From Pusillimonas noertemannii (GTDB taxonomy: Bacteria; Pseudomonadota; Gammaproteobacteria; Burkholderiales; Burkholderiaceae_B): a stretch of DNA of 33,034 nucleotides. The notes beneath the pieces are model-generated. The model saw only the letters and a list, made by a program, of their open reading frames with translations. It had not been told where the DNA came from and made no database searches. Positions 1 through 8,161 of this stretch are shown here, piece by piece. Position 1 is the first letter of the stretch, and each line of letters opens with the position of its first letter. The position numbers and the translations under genes are program-made. Location: positions 1-33,034 of the forward strand of contig NZ_QEKO01000012.1 in assembly GCF_003096595.1 (NCBI RefSeq), given 5' to 3'.

Positions 1-474
1 GTTGACGACGGCTTTGAACTGGGCCAATCGATGGCCATCATCGATTACCTGGACGCCAAGTATCCCGAGCCGCGCCTGATTCCCCAAGACCTGCAGGCGC
101 GTGCGCGTGTGCTCGAGATCTCCAACCTGATTTCCTGCGACATGCACCCGCTGAACAACAAGAGAGTGCTCTTGTATCTGACGCGGATGCTAAAGGCGGA
201 AGAGGGTGGCAAGAACATCTGGTATCAACACTGGATAACCGAGGGCTTTCATTCGGTGGAGCAGTTGCTGGCACGGACGTATGCCGGCACGTTCTGCCAT
301 GGCGACCAGGTGTCGCTGGCCGATTGCTGTCTGGTGCCCCAGGTGGCCAATGCTTTACGCATGAACTGCAATCTGGAGAACTACCCCCGCATCAACGCTA
401 TTTACGCGTATTGCAATTCTCTGGACGCCTTTCGGCAAGCGATGCCCGAGGCGCAGCCTGATTATCAAGAATAG
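1..474 (+). CDS. maiA: Maleylacetoacetate/maleylpyruvate isomerase (zeta-class GST), 5' end missing
   Basis: The reading frame is open from base 1, so the gene enters from the left edge; 157 residues remain, ending in TAG. The first visible residues (VDDGFELGQSMAIIDYLD) match the zeta-class GST segment where the SxAIIxYLD motif closes the thioredoxin-like glutathione-binding domain. The rest is the helical C-terminal domain, including an FCHGDQVSLADCCLVPQ stretch typical of the family. The catalytic Ser/Cys motif of the N terminus lies off the window. The family uses glutathione to isomerise maleylacetoacetate (tyrosine/homogentisate route) or maleylpyruvate (gentisate route). A gentisate-family dioxygenase starts 0.9 kb away, which favours maleylpyruvate or an analogue; that is inference. 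The gene converges on the GntR gene to its right. Confidence 0.85.
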   Translation, partial: VDDGFELGQSMAIIDYLDAKYPEPRLIPQDLQARARVLEISNLISCDMHPLNNKRVLLYLTRMLKAEEGGKNIWYQHWITEGFHSVEQLLARTYAGTFCHGDQVSLADCCLVPQVANALRMNCNLENYPRINAIYAYCNSLDAFRQAMPEAQPDYQE

Positions 475-483
475 GGCATGGAT

Positions 484-501
484 GCCGGCCAACAGGCCGG
501 C
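484..501 (+). terminator. Strong stem-loop between convergent genes
   Basis: A perfect 7-bp inverted repeat GCCGGCC (484-490) and GGCCGGC (495-501) with an AACA loop lies 10 bases after the isomerase stop. The T-rich run comes later (from about 520), so it is not a textbook rho-independent terminator, but its place between two convergent genes suggests a two-way transcription barrier. Confidence 0.5.
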
Positions 502-528
502 CCCGGAACGTGCTAGTTCACTTATTTA

Positions 529-1260
529 TTATTTATGAACAGGCTCTTCTTCGAGCGCGCCGCTCTCTGCTATGCGCTGGTATGTGCGTTCCAGATGTTC
601 ATCGGTCAATGTACAAAGCAACTCATAGTTGCGACTAATCGCAGCCCGCTGCATTGCGACGTGCTCTAAATGTACGTCTCTTGATGGCGACGTCAGCGAT
701 AAGCAAATCTGGCGATAGCGTTTCAGGTAAAGATAGACGGTTTGTCTGAAGTGCAGAAGGAACGGAGCGTCGCATGCCGCCACCAAGGTTTCGTGAAATT
801 CCTGGTTCAGTTGTTCCCAGCCGTCTATGGCTTCCAAGTCTCCTGCTTGAATGCGCTCGTGCTGTCGCCCGAGGCGATAGATGGATGAAACAACATTTGC
901 CTCCCATTTCTCATCCCCGTTTTCCAACGACTGCCGTAAAGCTTCTTTTTCTAACAGCTTTCGCAAATTGGTCAGCTCACGCAGTTCTTTCAAGGATATG
1001 GGCGCCACGGCAAAGCCCCGACGGTCCATGCTGACGACCAGCCGTTCTGAGACGAGTCGTGATAGCGCTTCGCGTAGCGGTGTGGCGCCTATCCCGTAAA
1101 TATTACGCAGCAACGCAATACGCAGCCGCGTACCAGGAGCGAACTTGCCCCCGATGATGTCTTCACGTATGTGCTGCCAAGCAATTGTGGCCAGATCCCC
1201 GTTTCCCTCCGGGGGGGCGGCACTCGCAAGCGCAGCGAGAGACTGTTGATATTCCGACAT
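529..1260 (-). CDS. GntR-family transcriptional regulator (FCD domain)
   Basis: 243 residues. The N-terminal winged helix-turn-helix spans about residues 22-92 (IAWQHIREDIIGGKFAPGT, then the recognition region ATPLREALSRLVSERLV). The C-terminal all-helical FCD ligand-binding domain has the expected polar positions (FHETLVAACD, then EHVAMQRAAI and DEHLERT) that usually bind a metal and a carboxylate effector. It is divergent from the gentisate-family dioxygenase, and the 139-bp gap carries two near-identical AT-rich palindromes around ATCGAT, so it most likely represses that operon and itself until an aromatic acid or pathway intermediate binds. The coding sequence is less G+C rich than most of the window: the 60 bases 901-960 count 27 G/C (45%), against 40 of 60 at 12421-12480. 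The effector is unknown. Confidence 0.9.
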   Translation of the reverse strand: MSEYQQSLAALASAAPPEGNGDLATIAWQHIREDIIGGKFAPGTRLRIALLRNIYGIGATPLREALSRLVSERLVVSMDRRGFAVAPISLKELRELTNLRKLLEKEALRQSLENGDEKWEANVVSSIYRLGRQHERIQAGDLEAIDGWEQLNQEFHETLVAACDAPFLLHFRQTVYLYLKRYRQICLSLTSPSRDVHLEHVAMQRAAISRNYELLCTLTDEHLERTYQRIAESGALEEEPVHK

Positions 1261-1279
1261 ATTCCGCCTTAGCCAAATA

Positions 1280-1295
1280 TTTTTATCGATAAAAA
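1280..1295. promoter_or_regulatory. Operator palindrome 1 (TTTTTATCGATAAAAA)
   Basis: Perfect 16-bp palindrome centred at 1287.5. It lies just upstream of the -35 of the rightward promoter and downstream of the inferred start of the leftward GntR transcript. It is almost identical to the palindrome at 1342-1355. Binding by the adjacent GntR protein is inferred. Confidence 0.7.
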
Positions 1296-1297
1296 GC

Positions 1298-1326
1298 TTG
1301 ACTACCTATAAAAACGTCCGTAGGAT
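1298..1326 (+). promoter_or_regulatory. Candidate sigma-70 promoter for the dioxygenase-transport operon
   Basis: TTGACT (1298-1303), a 17-bp spacer and TAGGAT (1321-1326). The inferred transcript would start near 1333, just before palindrome 2. The -35 matches consensus at 5 of 6 positions and the -10 at 4 of 6. Confidence 0.5.
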
Positions 1327-1327
1327 G

Positions 1328-1356
1328 ATTATAACGCTTAATTTTATCGATAAAAA
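1328..1356 (-). promoter_or_regulatory. Candidate leftward promoter for the GntR gene
   Basis: On the minus strand there is a perfect TATAAT (1328-1333), 17 bp from a weak TTTTTA at 1351-1356. The -35 region coincides with operator palindrome 2, so a protein bound there would block this promoter as well as initial elongation from the rightward one. Confidence 0.45.
1342..1355. promoter_or_regulatory. Operator palindrome 2 (TTTTATCGATAAAA)
   Basis: Perfect 14-bp palindrome centred at 1348.5, exactly 61 bp (about six helical turns) from palindrome 1. Both sites therefore face the same side of the helix, which fits cooperative binding or a small loop. A further ATCGAT at 1364-1369 may be a weak extra site. 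Confidence 0.7.
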
Positions 1357-1399
1357 TTAAAACGATCGATAACATTGAAATCTACATTAGGAGGCAGGG

Positions 1400-2482
1400 A
1401 TGAAAGAAGACTTGGCTGAACAAGCGGACGCGCTGGAGACGCTGCATCAAGAACTCGAAGCAGCGTACATGGCGCCGACATGGAAATACATTTCATCTTT
1501 CATCAGCAAGACCCCTAAGGTGAATTACCGCCCATGGCTGTGGAAGTGGGACGATGTTATTCCACTTTTGATGCGCGCGGGACAACTCATCACGCCTGAG
1601 CGGGGAGCGGAAAGACGCTCCATGGAACATGTCAATCCGGATTTGCCGTTCTCGTACAGTGCCAGTCACACCATTGCGACGGCGTTTCAGTTGGTACGCG
1701 CGGGCGAACAGGCCCCCGCGCATCGACATGCCGCTGGGGCGATTCGCTTTGCGGCAAGGAGCCACGGCGGGGCGGTCTATACGAAAGTGCAGGGCGAGCG
1801 GCTCATGATGGAAGAAAACGATCTGCTCTTGACGCCCTCTGGCATGTGGCATGAGCATGCCAATGAAACCCCTCACGACATCGTCTGGCTGGATGTGCTG
1901 GATTTTCCGCTGGTCAACCTGCTTCAGGCCAGCATGTTCTGGCCGGGCGAGGGGCAGGTATGCCCGGATCGACCCGACGGCTGGTCCAATAACCGCCTGG
2001 GCCTGTTCCGGCCGCCCGCCGACACGCCCTATCCCGAAGCCCACCCGGTATTGCGCTACGCATGGACCGAGATGCGTGAGGCGCTGCATGCCAGTACCCA
2101 TTCCGATGAGCGGCACGGCGTGCTGCTGGAATACGTCAATCCCATCAATTCGGGCCCGACGCTGCCTACCATCTCGTGCCGGGCGCAGCTGTTGCGTTCG
2201 CACACGCATACCCGCGCACTGCGGGCCACGGCCAGCACAGTGTATTTCGTCATCGGAGGCGAGGGTTCCACCATCATCAACGGTGTGGAGTTCCCCTGGC
2301 GCCGCGGCGATGTCTTCGTCGTGCCGCCCTGGTGCTGGCACGAGCACAGGTCGGCGGGTACGGACAGCTATTTGTTCAGCGCCTCCGACCAGCCTGTAAT
2401 GCGCATTCTCGGCCTGTACTGTGAGGAAGCACTGGGCAGCGACGGCGGTCACCAAAAGGTCGAGTCCACTTTCCAGAGCTAA
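1400..2482 (+). CDS. Gentisate 1,2-dioxygenase family ring-cleaving dioxygenase (bicupin)
   Basis: 360 residues, the usual length for the family. The start has an AGGAGG ribosome-binding site at 1389-1394. The family opens gentisate, salicylate, 1-hydroxy-2-naphthoate or nitro/amino-salicylates with Fe(II) and O2. The N-terminal cupin carries the iron site: APAHRH (H108, H110) and the WHEH motif (H151, H153). A second cupin near the C terminus repeats the pattern (RSHTHT and WCWHEH), so both barrels keep their histidines. The family landmarks YRPWLWKWDDVIPLL, GAERRSMEHVNP and LDVLDFP are present. The isomerase at 1-474 would act on the ring-opened product. The downstream amidohydrolases hint at a nitrogen-bearing substrate rather than plain gentisate, but this is inference, so no symbol is given. 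Confidence 0.85.
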   Translation: MKEDLAEQADALETLHQELEAAYMAPTWKYISSFISKTPKVNYRPWLWKWDDVIPLLMRAGQLITPERGAERRSMEHVNPDLPFSYSASHTIATAFQLVRAGEQAPAHRHAAGAIRFAARSHGGAVYTKVQGERLMMEENDLLLTPSGMWHEHANETPHDIVWLDVLDFPLVNLLQASMFWPGEGQVCPDRPDGWSNNRLGLFRPPADTPYPEAHPVLRYAWTEMREALHASTHSDERHGVLLEYVNPINSGPTLPTISCRAQLLRSHTHTRALRATASTVYFVIGGEGSTIINGVEFPWRRGDVFVVPPWCWHEHRSAGTDSYLFSASDQPVMRILGLYCEEALGSDGGHQKVESTFQS

Positions 2483-2630
2483 TGCCCTGTGTGCCCATCC
2501 CATACGGTGAGCGCAATTTTCTTTATCGCCACGTCACCTTCAGGGGGTAAAACCTGCGGATCCAGCAAATCGTGGGCGCGGCGTGGTGCACTTTTTCCTG
2601 TCGAAATTTATTCATCGTCCATAAACCCAA

Positions 2631-2692
2631 CGCCGGCAGGCGCCTCTGTCTTGTGGAGCGCCGGCGGCCCCCCCCCCTCCCTAGGAGACATC
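2631..2692 (+). promoter_or_regulatory. Leader with stem-loop and C10 tract before the binding-protein start
   Basis: The arms CGCCGGC (2631-2637) and GCCGGCG (2660-2666) can form a 7-bp stem with a 22-base loop. It is followed at once by ten consecutive C residues (2668-2677) and then the ribosome-binding site AGGAG (2683-2687). No clear promoter was found in the 210-bp gap (2483-2692), so the region is probably transcribed from upstream and acts in the mRNA leader. A C10 run is a known substrate for slipped-strand length change. Confidence 0.4.
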
Positions 2693-3859
2693 ATGATGAA
2701 AACACGCTTGATTGCCGCACTGCTGGCCTCCTGCCTGTGCGTCGCGCCGGCTCTGGCCGCCGACAAGGTCAAAATCGGCTTCATTACAACCACTTCGGGC
2801 CCTAATGGCATCATTGGCAAGCATATGAAGGATGCGGCCGACCTCGCCCTGGAAAAGCTCGGAGGCAAATTGGGCGGCAGGGACGCCGAGATCATCTACG
2901 GCGACGACCAGTACAAGCCGGATGTTGGCCGACAACTGGCCGAGCAGATGCTCAAGCAGGATAAGGTGGATTTCGTGACGGGGGTGATCCTGTCCAGCAC
3001 CTTGCTTGCCGTGTACCAGCCCGTGATCCGCGCGGGCAAGATACTGATTAGCGCCAATGCGGGTCCGAGCCAGATCGCCGGCAAAATGTGCGCTCCAAAT
3101 TTCTTTACCACTTCGTGGCAAAACGATCAGACACCCGAGGCCATGGGCAAGTACATGAACGATCTGAAGATCGAGGACGTTTATGTCATGGCGCCTAACT
3201 ATGCGGCGGGCAAGGACATGGTGGCGGGCTTCAAGCGCTACTTCAAGGGCCGCATTCTCAACGAGGTCTACACCACCTTCGGCCAAGCGGATTACCAGGC
3301 CGAGCTTAGCCAGCTCAAGGCAGCCAAGCCCAAGGCCGTGTTCGTATTTTATTCAGGCGGCATGGGCATACAGTTCTTCAAACAATACGCGCAGGCCGGC
3401 CTGCGCGATATCCCGCTGTACTCGGTGTTCGGTGCCGACGAAACTACACTGCCCGCCATCGGCGAGGCCGCCATTGGCAACTATGAAGCAGGCTTTTGGA
3501 ACTACGACCTCGATATTCCGGCCAATCGCGAGTTTGTTGACGCCTTTCGCAATAAGTATGGCTACATCCCCTCGTACTATGCCGCGCAAAGCTATGACGC
3601 TATCAACCTCATCAATAGCGCGGTCGAGGCGGTGGGCGGGGACGTCGGCAAGACGGAAGACATGATAGCCGCCATGGAGAAGGCGGACTTCAAGTCTGTG
3701 CGCGGGCCGTTCCAGTACAACAAGAATCACTTTCCCATACAGAACTTCTATGTGTTCCAGATTACGAAGGACGAAAGCGGCAATCTGGTCCGTAAGACGG
3801 TGAAGACCGTATTCGAGCACCACAAAGACAACTACTACAACGATTGCTCGATGCAATAA
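2693..3859 (+). CDS. LIV-type ABC transporter, periplasmic substrate-binding protein
   Basis: 388 residues from the ATG at 2693, chosen because AGGAG lies just upstream and a clean signal peptide follows (MMKTRLIAALLASCLCVAPA, cleavage after ALA, mature ADKVKIGF). The frame is open back to 2489, but that upstream part has no ribosome-binding site and would bury the signal peptide. The mature protein is a Peripla_BP_6 (LivJ/LivK) fold: the FITTTSGPNGIIGKHM opening, the DDQYKPD segment, and the central SQLKAAKPKAVFVF strand followed by the hinge. This subfamily often binds aromatic or other carboxylates instead of branched amino acids. It is the first of five transporter genes, 210 bp after the dioxygenase, so it probably imports the substrate of that enzyme. 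Confidence 0.9.
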   Translation: MMKTRLIAALLASCLCVAPALAADKVKIGFITTTSGPNGIIGKHMKDAADLALEKLGGKLGGRDAEIIYGDDQYKPDVGRQLAEQMLKQDKVDFVTGVILSSTLLAVYQPVIRAGKILISANAGPSQIAGKMCAPNFFTTSWQNDQTPEAMGKYMNDLKIEDVYVMAPNYAAGKDMVAGFKRYFKGRILNEVYTTFGQADYQAELSQLKAAKPKAVFVFYSGGMGIQFFKQYAQAGLRDIPLYSVFGADETTLPAIGEAAIGNYEAGFWNYDLDIPANREFVDAFRNKYGYIPSYYAAQSYDAINLINSAVEAVGGDVGKTEDMIAAMEKADFKSVRGPFQYNKNHFPIQNFYVFQITKDESGNLVRKTVKTVFEHHKDNYYNDCSMQ

Positions 3860-3883
3860 ACACAGTACGCACGGACCTACACC

Positions 3884-4810
3884 ATGGATACAGGAAGTCT
3901 TTTATTCGTACAGCTACTCAACGGCCTGCAGTATGGCGTCATGCTATTCCTCATGGCGGCGGGACTGACATTGGTCTTCGGCATCATGAACCTGATCAAC
4001 CTGGCGCACGGTTCGCTCTACATGATAGGGGCCTATGTATTCGCCTGGAGCATGGCATCAACAGGCTCTCTCCTGCTATCCGTCGCCCTTGCGCTGTTGG
4101 GTGTATTTGTGATCGGCCTGCTCATCGAGGTCGTCATTTTCAGGGTATTGGCGCAGCGTGACCATCTGGACCAGGTGCTGGCCACCTTCGGGCTGATCCT
4201 GCTGTTCAACGAAGGCTGCCGCATGGTATGGGGACGCTCCGCCCTCAACGTGCAACTGCCGCCGTGGCTGGCAGGCCAAGTGCACCTGCTGGATGGCATC
4301 ACCTACCCGACCTACCGGCTCGTCATCATCTTTGTGGGCCTGCTGGTCGCCTTGCTGCTGCACTTGATCATCAGCCGAACCCGCCTGGGCATGCTGATCC
4401 GCGCGGGTGCCAGCAACCGGGTCATGGTCAATGCCCTGGGCGTCAACATCAAGCTGCTCTATACGCTTGTCTTTGGCCTGGGCGCCGTGCTGGCGGGCCT
4501 ATCAGGCGTCATGGCGGGCCCCATCTTCGCGGTGGAATCGGGCATGGGAGACAACTTTCTCATCCTGGTTCTGGTGGTCATCGTGATCGGCGGCATAGGC
4601 TCCATCAAGGGTGCGTTCATTGCTTCTCTGGCGATAGGCGTGGTCGATACCCTGGGCCGTACCCTGCTCAAACCGGCGCTGGGCAGTCTGGTGTCGGACT
4701 CGGCCGCCAACAGTGCGGGGCCGGCCATCGCTTCCATGCTGATCTATCTTCTGATGGCGGCAATCCTGTTCGCCCGTCCGCAAGGTCTCTTCCCTCCGAA
4801 AGTCAGATAG
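3884..4810 (+). CDS. livH: LIV-type ABC transporter permease, LivH family
   Basis: 308 residues and strongly hydrophobic, with about eight or more membrane segments. The family signature MNLINLAHGSLYMIGAY occurs near residues 35-51, and the VIGGIGSIKGAFIASLAIG loop that contacts the ATPases lies near residue 235. It starts 24 bases after the binding-protein stop with only a weak ribosome-binding site, which suggests translation coupled to the upstream gene. It forms the inner-membrane channel together with the LivM-type protein encoded next. Confidence 0.92.
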   Translation: MDTGSLLFVQLLNGLQYGVMLFLMAAGLTLVFGIMNLINLAHGSLYMIGAYVFAWSMASTGSLLLSVALALLGVFVIGLLIEVVIFRVLAQRDHLDQVLATFGLILLFNEGCRMVWGRSALNVQLPPWLAGQVHLLDGITYPTYRLVIIFVGLLVALLLHLIISRTRLGMLIRAGASNRVMVNALGVNIKLLYTLVFGLGAVLAGLSGVMAGPIFAVESGMGDNFLILVLVVIVIGGIGSIKGAFIASLAIGVVDTLGRTLLKPALGSLVSDSAANSAGPAIASMLIYLLMAAILFARPQGLFPPKVR

Positions 4811-4814
4811 CCAA

Positions 4815-5828
4815 ATGAAAACCAAGACCATACTCATCGGAGCATTCCTGCTGGCAATGGCCGCCATGCCGCTGATCTCCCACGTGGCTGACCAGCCCTT
4901 TTATATCGACATCTTTACTCGCATCCTGATTTTTGCCGTCGCGGCGCTGAGTCTGGATCTCATTCTGGGCTACGGCGGCATGGTGAGCTTCGGGCATGCC
5001 GCGTACCTCGGGGTGGGTGCCTACACCATGGGCATACTTAGCTACCACGGCGTGGGGGACGGGTTCGTCCATTTCGGCGCGGCGATCCTGGTGTGCGCAT
5101 TCATGGCTCTTTTTATCGGGCTGGTGTCCTTGCGCACGACCGGCATCCACTTCATCATGATCACGCTGGCGTTTGCGCAGATGGTGTACTTCCTGGCCAT
5201 CAGTATCGACACCTATGGCGGTGACGACGGCATGAACATCTGGCAGTCCAGCCAGTTCTTCGGCGTGGCCGATTTCGGTCAGCCTTTGCAGCTTTACTAT
5301 GCCTGCTTTGCCCTGTTGATATTCGTGCTCTGGCTGTTCAATCGGCTCGTCAAGTCCCGCTTTGGACGCGTGCTGCGCGGGGCCAAATCCAACGAGCGGC
5401 GCATGATCGCGCTGGGCTTCCCGGTCCTGCGCTACAAGCTTGCTTCGTTCGTGTTGGCAGGCATGCTATGCGGCATGGCCGGTGCACTATTGGCCAACCA
5501 GTTGCTCTTCGTCTCGCCAGCCACCATGCACTGGACACGCTCTGGCGAGATCATGATCATGGTCATCCTCGGCGGCATGGGCACACTGTTCGGCCCCGTT
5601 ATCGGAGCTACTGCCTATCTGCTCCTGGAGCATTTCTTGTCCGGCCTGACCGAGCACTGGCAGGCGGTCATGGGGATCATGCTGATTTTGATCATCCTTT
5701 TTGCCAAGCGAGGCATATTCGGCCTGTTCGAGAAGAGTCCGCCCAAGCGCCGTAAACGATGGCGCTCCGGCCCTCTTCAGACGCTGCTGCAACGCGATAC
5801 GAAATTGAGGGTGGCGAAAAATGTCTGA
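4815..5828 (+). CDS. livM: LIV-type ABC transporter permease, LivM family
   Basis: 337 residues. The LivM signature LDLILGYGGMVSFGHAAYLGVGAY is near residues 45-68 and the coupling segment MVILGGMGTLFGPVIGA near 250. The membrane part is followed by a basic cytoplasmic tail (KSPPKRRKRWRSG). It starts 4 bases after livH and overlaps the next ATPase gene by 8 bases, so the permeases and ATPases are translationally linked. Confidence 0.92.
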   Translation: MKTKTILIGAFLLAMAAMPLISHVADQPFYIDIFTRILIFAVAALSLDLILGYGGMVSFGHAAYLGVGAYTMGILSYHGVGDGFVHFGAAILVCAFMALFIGLVSLRTTGIHFIMITLAFAQMVYFLAISIDTYGGDDGMNIWQSSQFFGVADFGQPLQLYYACFALLIFVLWLFNRLVKSRFGRVLRGAKSNERRMIALGFPVLRYKLASFVLAGMLCGMAGALLANQLLFVSPATMHWTRSGEIMIMVILGGMGTLFGPVIGATAYLLLEHFLSGLTEHWQAVMGIMLILIILFAKRGIFGLFEKSPPKRRKRWRSGPLQTLLQRDTKLRVAKNV

Positions 5829-6603
5829 TCGCTACAGTGTTGACCCCAGCGAATTGCTGCAGACTCGAGCATTAAGCAAGAACTATGGCGGCGTGGTAGT
5901 GACGGACAGCGTCGACCTGAACATTGTCGACGGAGAGCTGCACGCAATCATTGGTCCGAACGGGGCCGGCAAGACTACGCTTATATCGCAGCTGTCCGGC
6001 GAGATACGCCCAAATTCGGGGCGCATACTATTCGGCGGGCGCGACATCACTACGTTATCCACTTGGCGGCGTGCCCTGGCGGGGCTGGCACGCACCTTCC
6101 AGATCACCAGCGTTTTTCCTGATTTCACAACGTTGGACAACGTGGCGCTGGCGGTGCAAGCCCACGCCGGCCACAGCTTTGGCTTCCTGGCCGACGCCGG
6201 GCGGGACGCCAGCCTGAACGGGCCTGCCGCGCAGGCTCTGGAGCAGGTCGGGCTGGGATCCAAGCGCAATGCGCTTGTCTCCACACTGGCGCATGGCGAA
6301 AAGCGTGCGCTGGAACTAGCCATGGCGCTAGCCACGCAGCCGCGCCTGCTACTGCTGGATGAACCCATGGCGGGCATGGGCCCGGAGGACTCACTGCGGA
6401 TGATCAGCCACCTGCTGGCGCTCAAGGGCCGGCTGGCCATCGTGTTGGTGGAGCACGACATGGATGCCGTTTTTGCGCTGGCGGACCGCATTACGGTACT
6501 GGTGCGCGGCCGCATCATCGCCACGGGGACACCCGACGAAATCCGCGCCCACCCCGAGGTGCGAAAGGCCTATCTGGGCACTGAGGAGGCCAGCGCATGT
6601 TGA
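5821..6603 (+). CDS. livG: LIV-type ABC transporter ATP-binding protein, LivG family
   Basis: 260 residues. Walker A is GPNGAGKTT (45-53). The signature loop is the LivG variant LAHGEKR (156-162). Walker B is LLLLDEPMAGM with D180 and E181, and the switch histidine is in VEHDMDAVF (H212). The long insert between Walker A and the signature is typical of LivG. The start overlaps livM by 8 bases and the end overlaps livF by 7. It drives import by ATP hydrolysis at the cytoplasmic face, as a heterodimer with LivF. Confidence 0.93.
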   Translation: MSDRYSVDPSELLQTRALSKNYGGVVVTDSVDLNIVDGELHAIIGPNGAGKTTLISQLSGEIRPNSGRILFGGRDITTLSTWRRALAGLARTFQITSVFPDFTTLDNVALAVQAHAGHSFGFLADAGRDASLNGPAAQALEQVGLGSKRNALVSTLAHGEKRALELAMALATQPRLLLLDEPMAGMGPEDSLRMISHLLALKGRLAIVLVEHDMDAVFALADRITVLVRGRIIATGTPDEIRAHPEVRKAYLGTEEASAC

Positions 6604-7298
6604 AAGTCACCGATCTTCAAGCGGGCTACGAAGACAGCCAGGTGCTGTTTGGCATGGACCTGGCCGTAGGCAAGGGCGAGGTCCTCAGCCTGCTGGGCCG
6701 CAATGGCATGGGCAAGACCACTACCATTTCGTCCATCATGGGTATCATCGATCTGGACGATGGCGATATACAACTCGAAGGCCGATCGCTACGAGGCTGC
6801 TCGCCCTACGAAATTGCACGCCTGGGCCTGGGCCTGGTGCCGGAGGGCCGTCAGATATTCCCAAATCTGACCGTGCGCGAGAATCTGATCGCCACCGCTT
6901 CCAATCGTGGCCAGAGCGCACCGCGCTGGACTGTCGATACCGTGCTCGAACTCTTTCCCATGCTGCGGCCATTGCAGGACCGCATGGGCGTACTGCTATC
7001 GGGTGGTGAGCAGCAGATGCTTGCCATAGGCCGCGCCCTCATGACCAACCCTTCTCTGCTGATCCTGGACGAGGCCACCGAGGGCCTCGCGCCGCTGGTG
7101 CGGGACGGGATCTGGCAGGTGCTGCACGCACTGCGCGACGCCGGACTGTCGATACTGATCATCGACAAGAACGTGGATGCGCTGGCCCGGCTGGCCGACC
7201 GCCATTACATCATCGAGAAGGGACGCATCATGTGGAGTGGCTCTTCTGCCGAACTGCTCGCTGACGAAGAGCTGCGGCACCGCTTTCTGGGAGTCTGA
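6597..7298 (+). CDS. livF: LIV-type ABC transporter ATP-binding protein, LivF family
   Basis: 233 residues, the usual LivF length. Walker A is GRNGMGKTT (34-42), the signature LSGGEQQ (134-140) and Walker B LLILDEATEG (D158, E159). The LivF landmark LVPEGRQIFPNLTVRENL is present. At the switch position it has IIDKNVDAL rather than the more common VEQN or VEHD forms; LivF proteins vary here, so activity is still expected. It completes the importer of this operon. Confidence 0.93.
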   Translation: MLKVTDLQAGYEDSQVLFGMDLAVGKGEVLSLLGRNGMGKTTTISSIMGIIDLDDGDIQLEGRSLRGCSPYEIARLGLGLVPEGRQIFPNLTVRENLIATASNRGQSAPRWTVDTVLELFPMLRPLQDRMGVLLSGGEQQMLAIGRALMTNPSLLILDEATEGLAPLVRDGIWQVLHALRDAGLSILIIDKNVDALARLADRHYIIEKGRIMWSGSSAELLADEELRHRFLGV

Positions 7299-7303
7299 TC
7301 GCC

Positions 7304-8152
7304 ATGCAATACACCGAATCTGAAATGGAGCAGCAGTACCGACTGGACCACTTGCAGCCCCAGAGAGATTTCCTGCCGCGCTGGGCTCGGCAAAGCGAAC
7401 TCGTACGCCAGTCCTTGGATTGCCAGACGGACCTTGCATATGGCCCCGGGCCGCGCGAACGGATGGATTTCTTTCCCGCCGCCCACGCGGCACAGGCGCC
7501 TTGCCTGGTGTTCGTACATGGCGGTTTTTGGCAAAAGGGTGACAAGTCCATCTACAGCTTTCTGGCTCCTTCGTTTGTCGATCAGGGCATTTCCTTCCTG
7601 GCGATTAGCTATGACTTGTGCCCCTCCGTCCGCATTGCCGCCATCGTGGCCCAAGTCCGGCGTGCGGCGGACTGGCTTTGGAGCAATGGTGCGCAGCTGG
7701 GCCTGGACCCGGGCCAACTGCATATCGCCGGCCACTCCGCAGGCGCGCACCTCAGTGCCATGATGACCTCGAACGCCTGGCCTGGCGCCGTCGCGCCTGC
7801 AGATCTGTTCAAGAGTGCCACGCTGATCTCGGGCATTTTCGACCTGGGCCCGCTGCAGCACACTGAGCAGCGCACGCCTTTGCAACTGGATGAGGCCACC
7901 ATGATCAGCCAGAGCCCCATTCATCTTCAGCCCGCCGGGAGTACAGACCGGCTCGTCGCGTATGGTGCCCTGGAGTCGAACGAGTTCCAGAGCCAGTCCC
8001 TGCGCTACGCTGAAGCCCTGGCGCAGGGGGCGGGGCGGCTGGAGCATTACGCAATACCTGGCAGCCATCACTTCGACGTCGTCGATGTATTGGCCGATCC
8101 GGACAGTGAGCTGTGTGGCCGGGTGATGCGACTCATCAAGCGCAACGTCTGA
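7304..8152 (+). CDS. Alpha/beta hydrolase, kynurenine-formamidase-like (HGGFW)
   Basis: 282 residues. The oxyanion-hole motif HGGFW (72-76) and nucleophile elbow GHSAG (143-147, S145) place it in the hormone-sensitive-lipase/arylformamidase branch, where HGGxW is typical. The histidine is in GSHHF (H255 or H256). The usual catalytic Asp appears to be Glu: the segment reads GALESNEF (E224) where relatives commonly have GxxDxxEF. It begins 5 bases after livF with a ribosome-binding site inside the livF end, so it belongs to the operon. Members hydrolyse N-formyl aromatic amines, carbamates or esters. Next to a ring-cleaving dioxygenase and an M20 amidohydrolase, an amide or formamide substrate is plausible, but the exact reaction is unknown. 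Confidence 0.85.
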   Translation: MQYTESEMEQQYRLDHLQPQRDFLPRWARQSELVRQSLDCQTDLAYGPGPRERMDFFPAAHAAQAPCLVFVHGGFWQKGDKSIYSFLAPSFVDQGISFLAISYDLCPSVRIAAIVAQVRRAADWLWSNGAQLGLDPGQLHIAGHSAGAHLSAMMTSNAWPGAVAPADLFKSATLISGIFDLGPLQHTEQRTPLQLDEATMISQSPIHLQPAGSTDRLVAYGALESNEFQSQSLRYAEALAQGAGRLEHYAIPGSHHFDVVDVLADPDSELCGRVMRLIKRNV

Positions 8153-8161
8153 GAGGCGATC

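Noticed and set aside
512-540. Possible hairpin GTTCA/TGAAC around the GntR stop
   Set aside because: Only a 5-bp stem with a long AT loop; too weak to call.
2489-2692. Upstream in-frame extension of the first binding-protein gene
   Set aside because: It has no ribosome-binding site, contains the C10 tract, and would bury a normal signal peptide 68 residues inside the protein.
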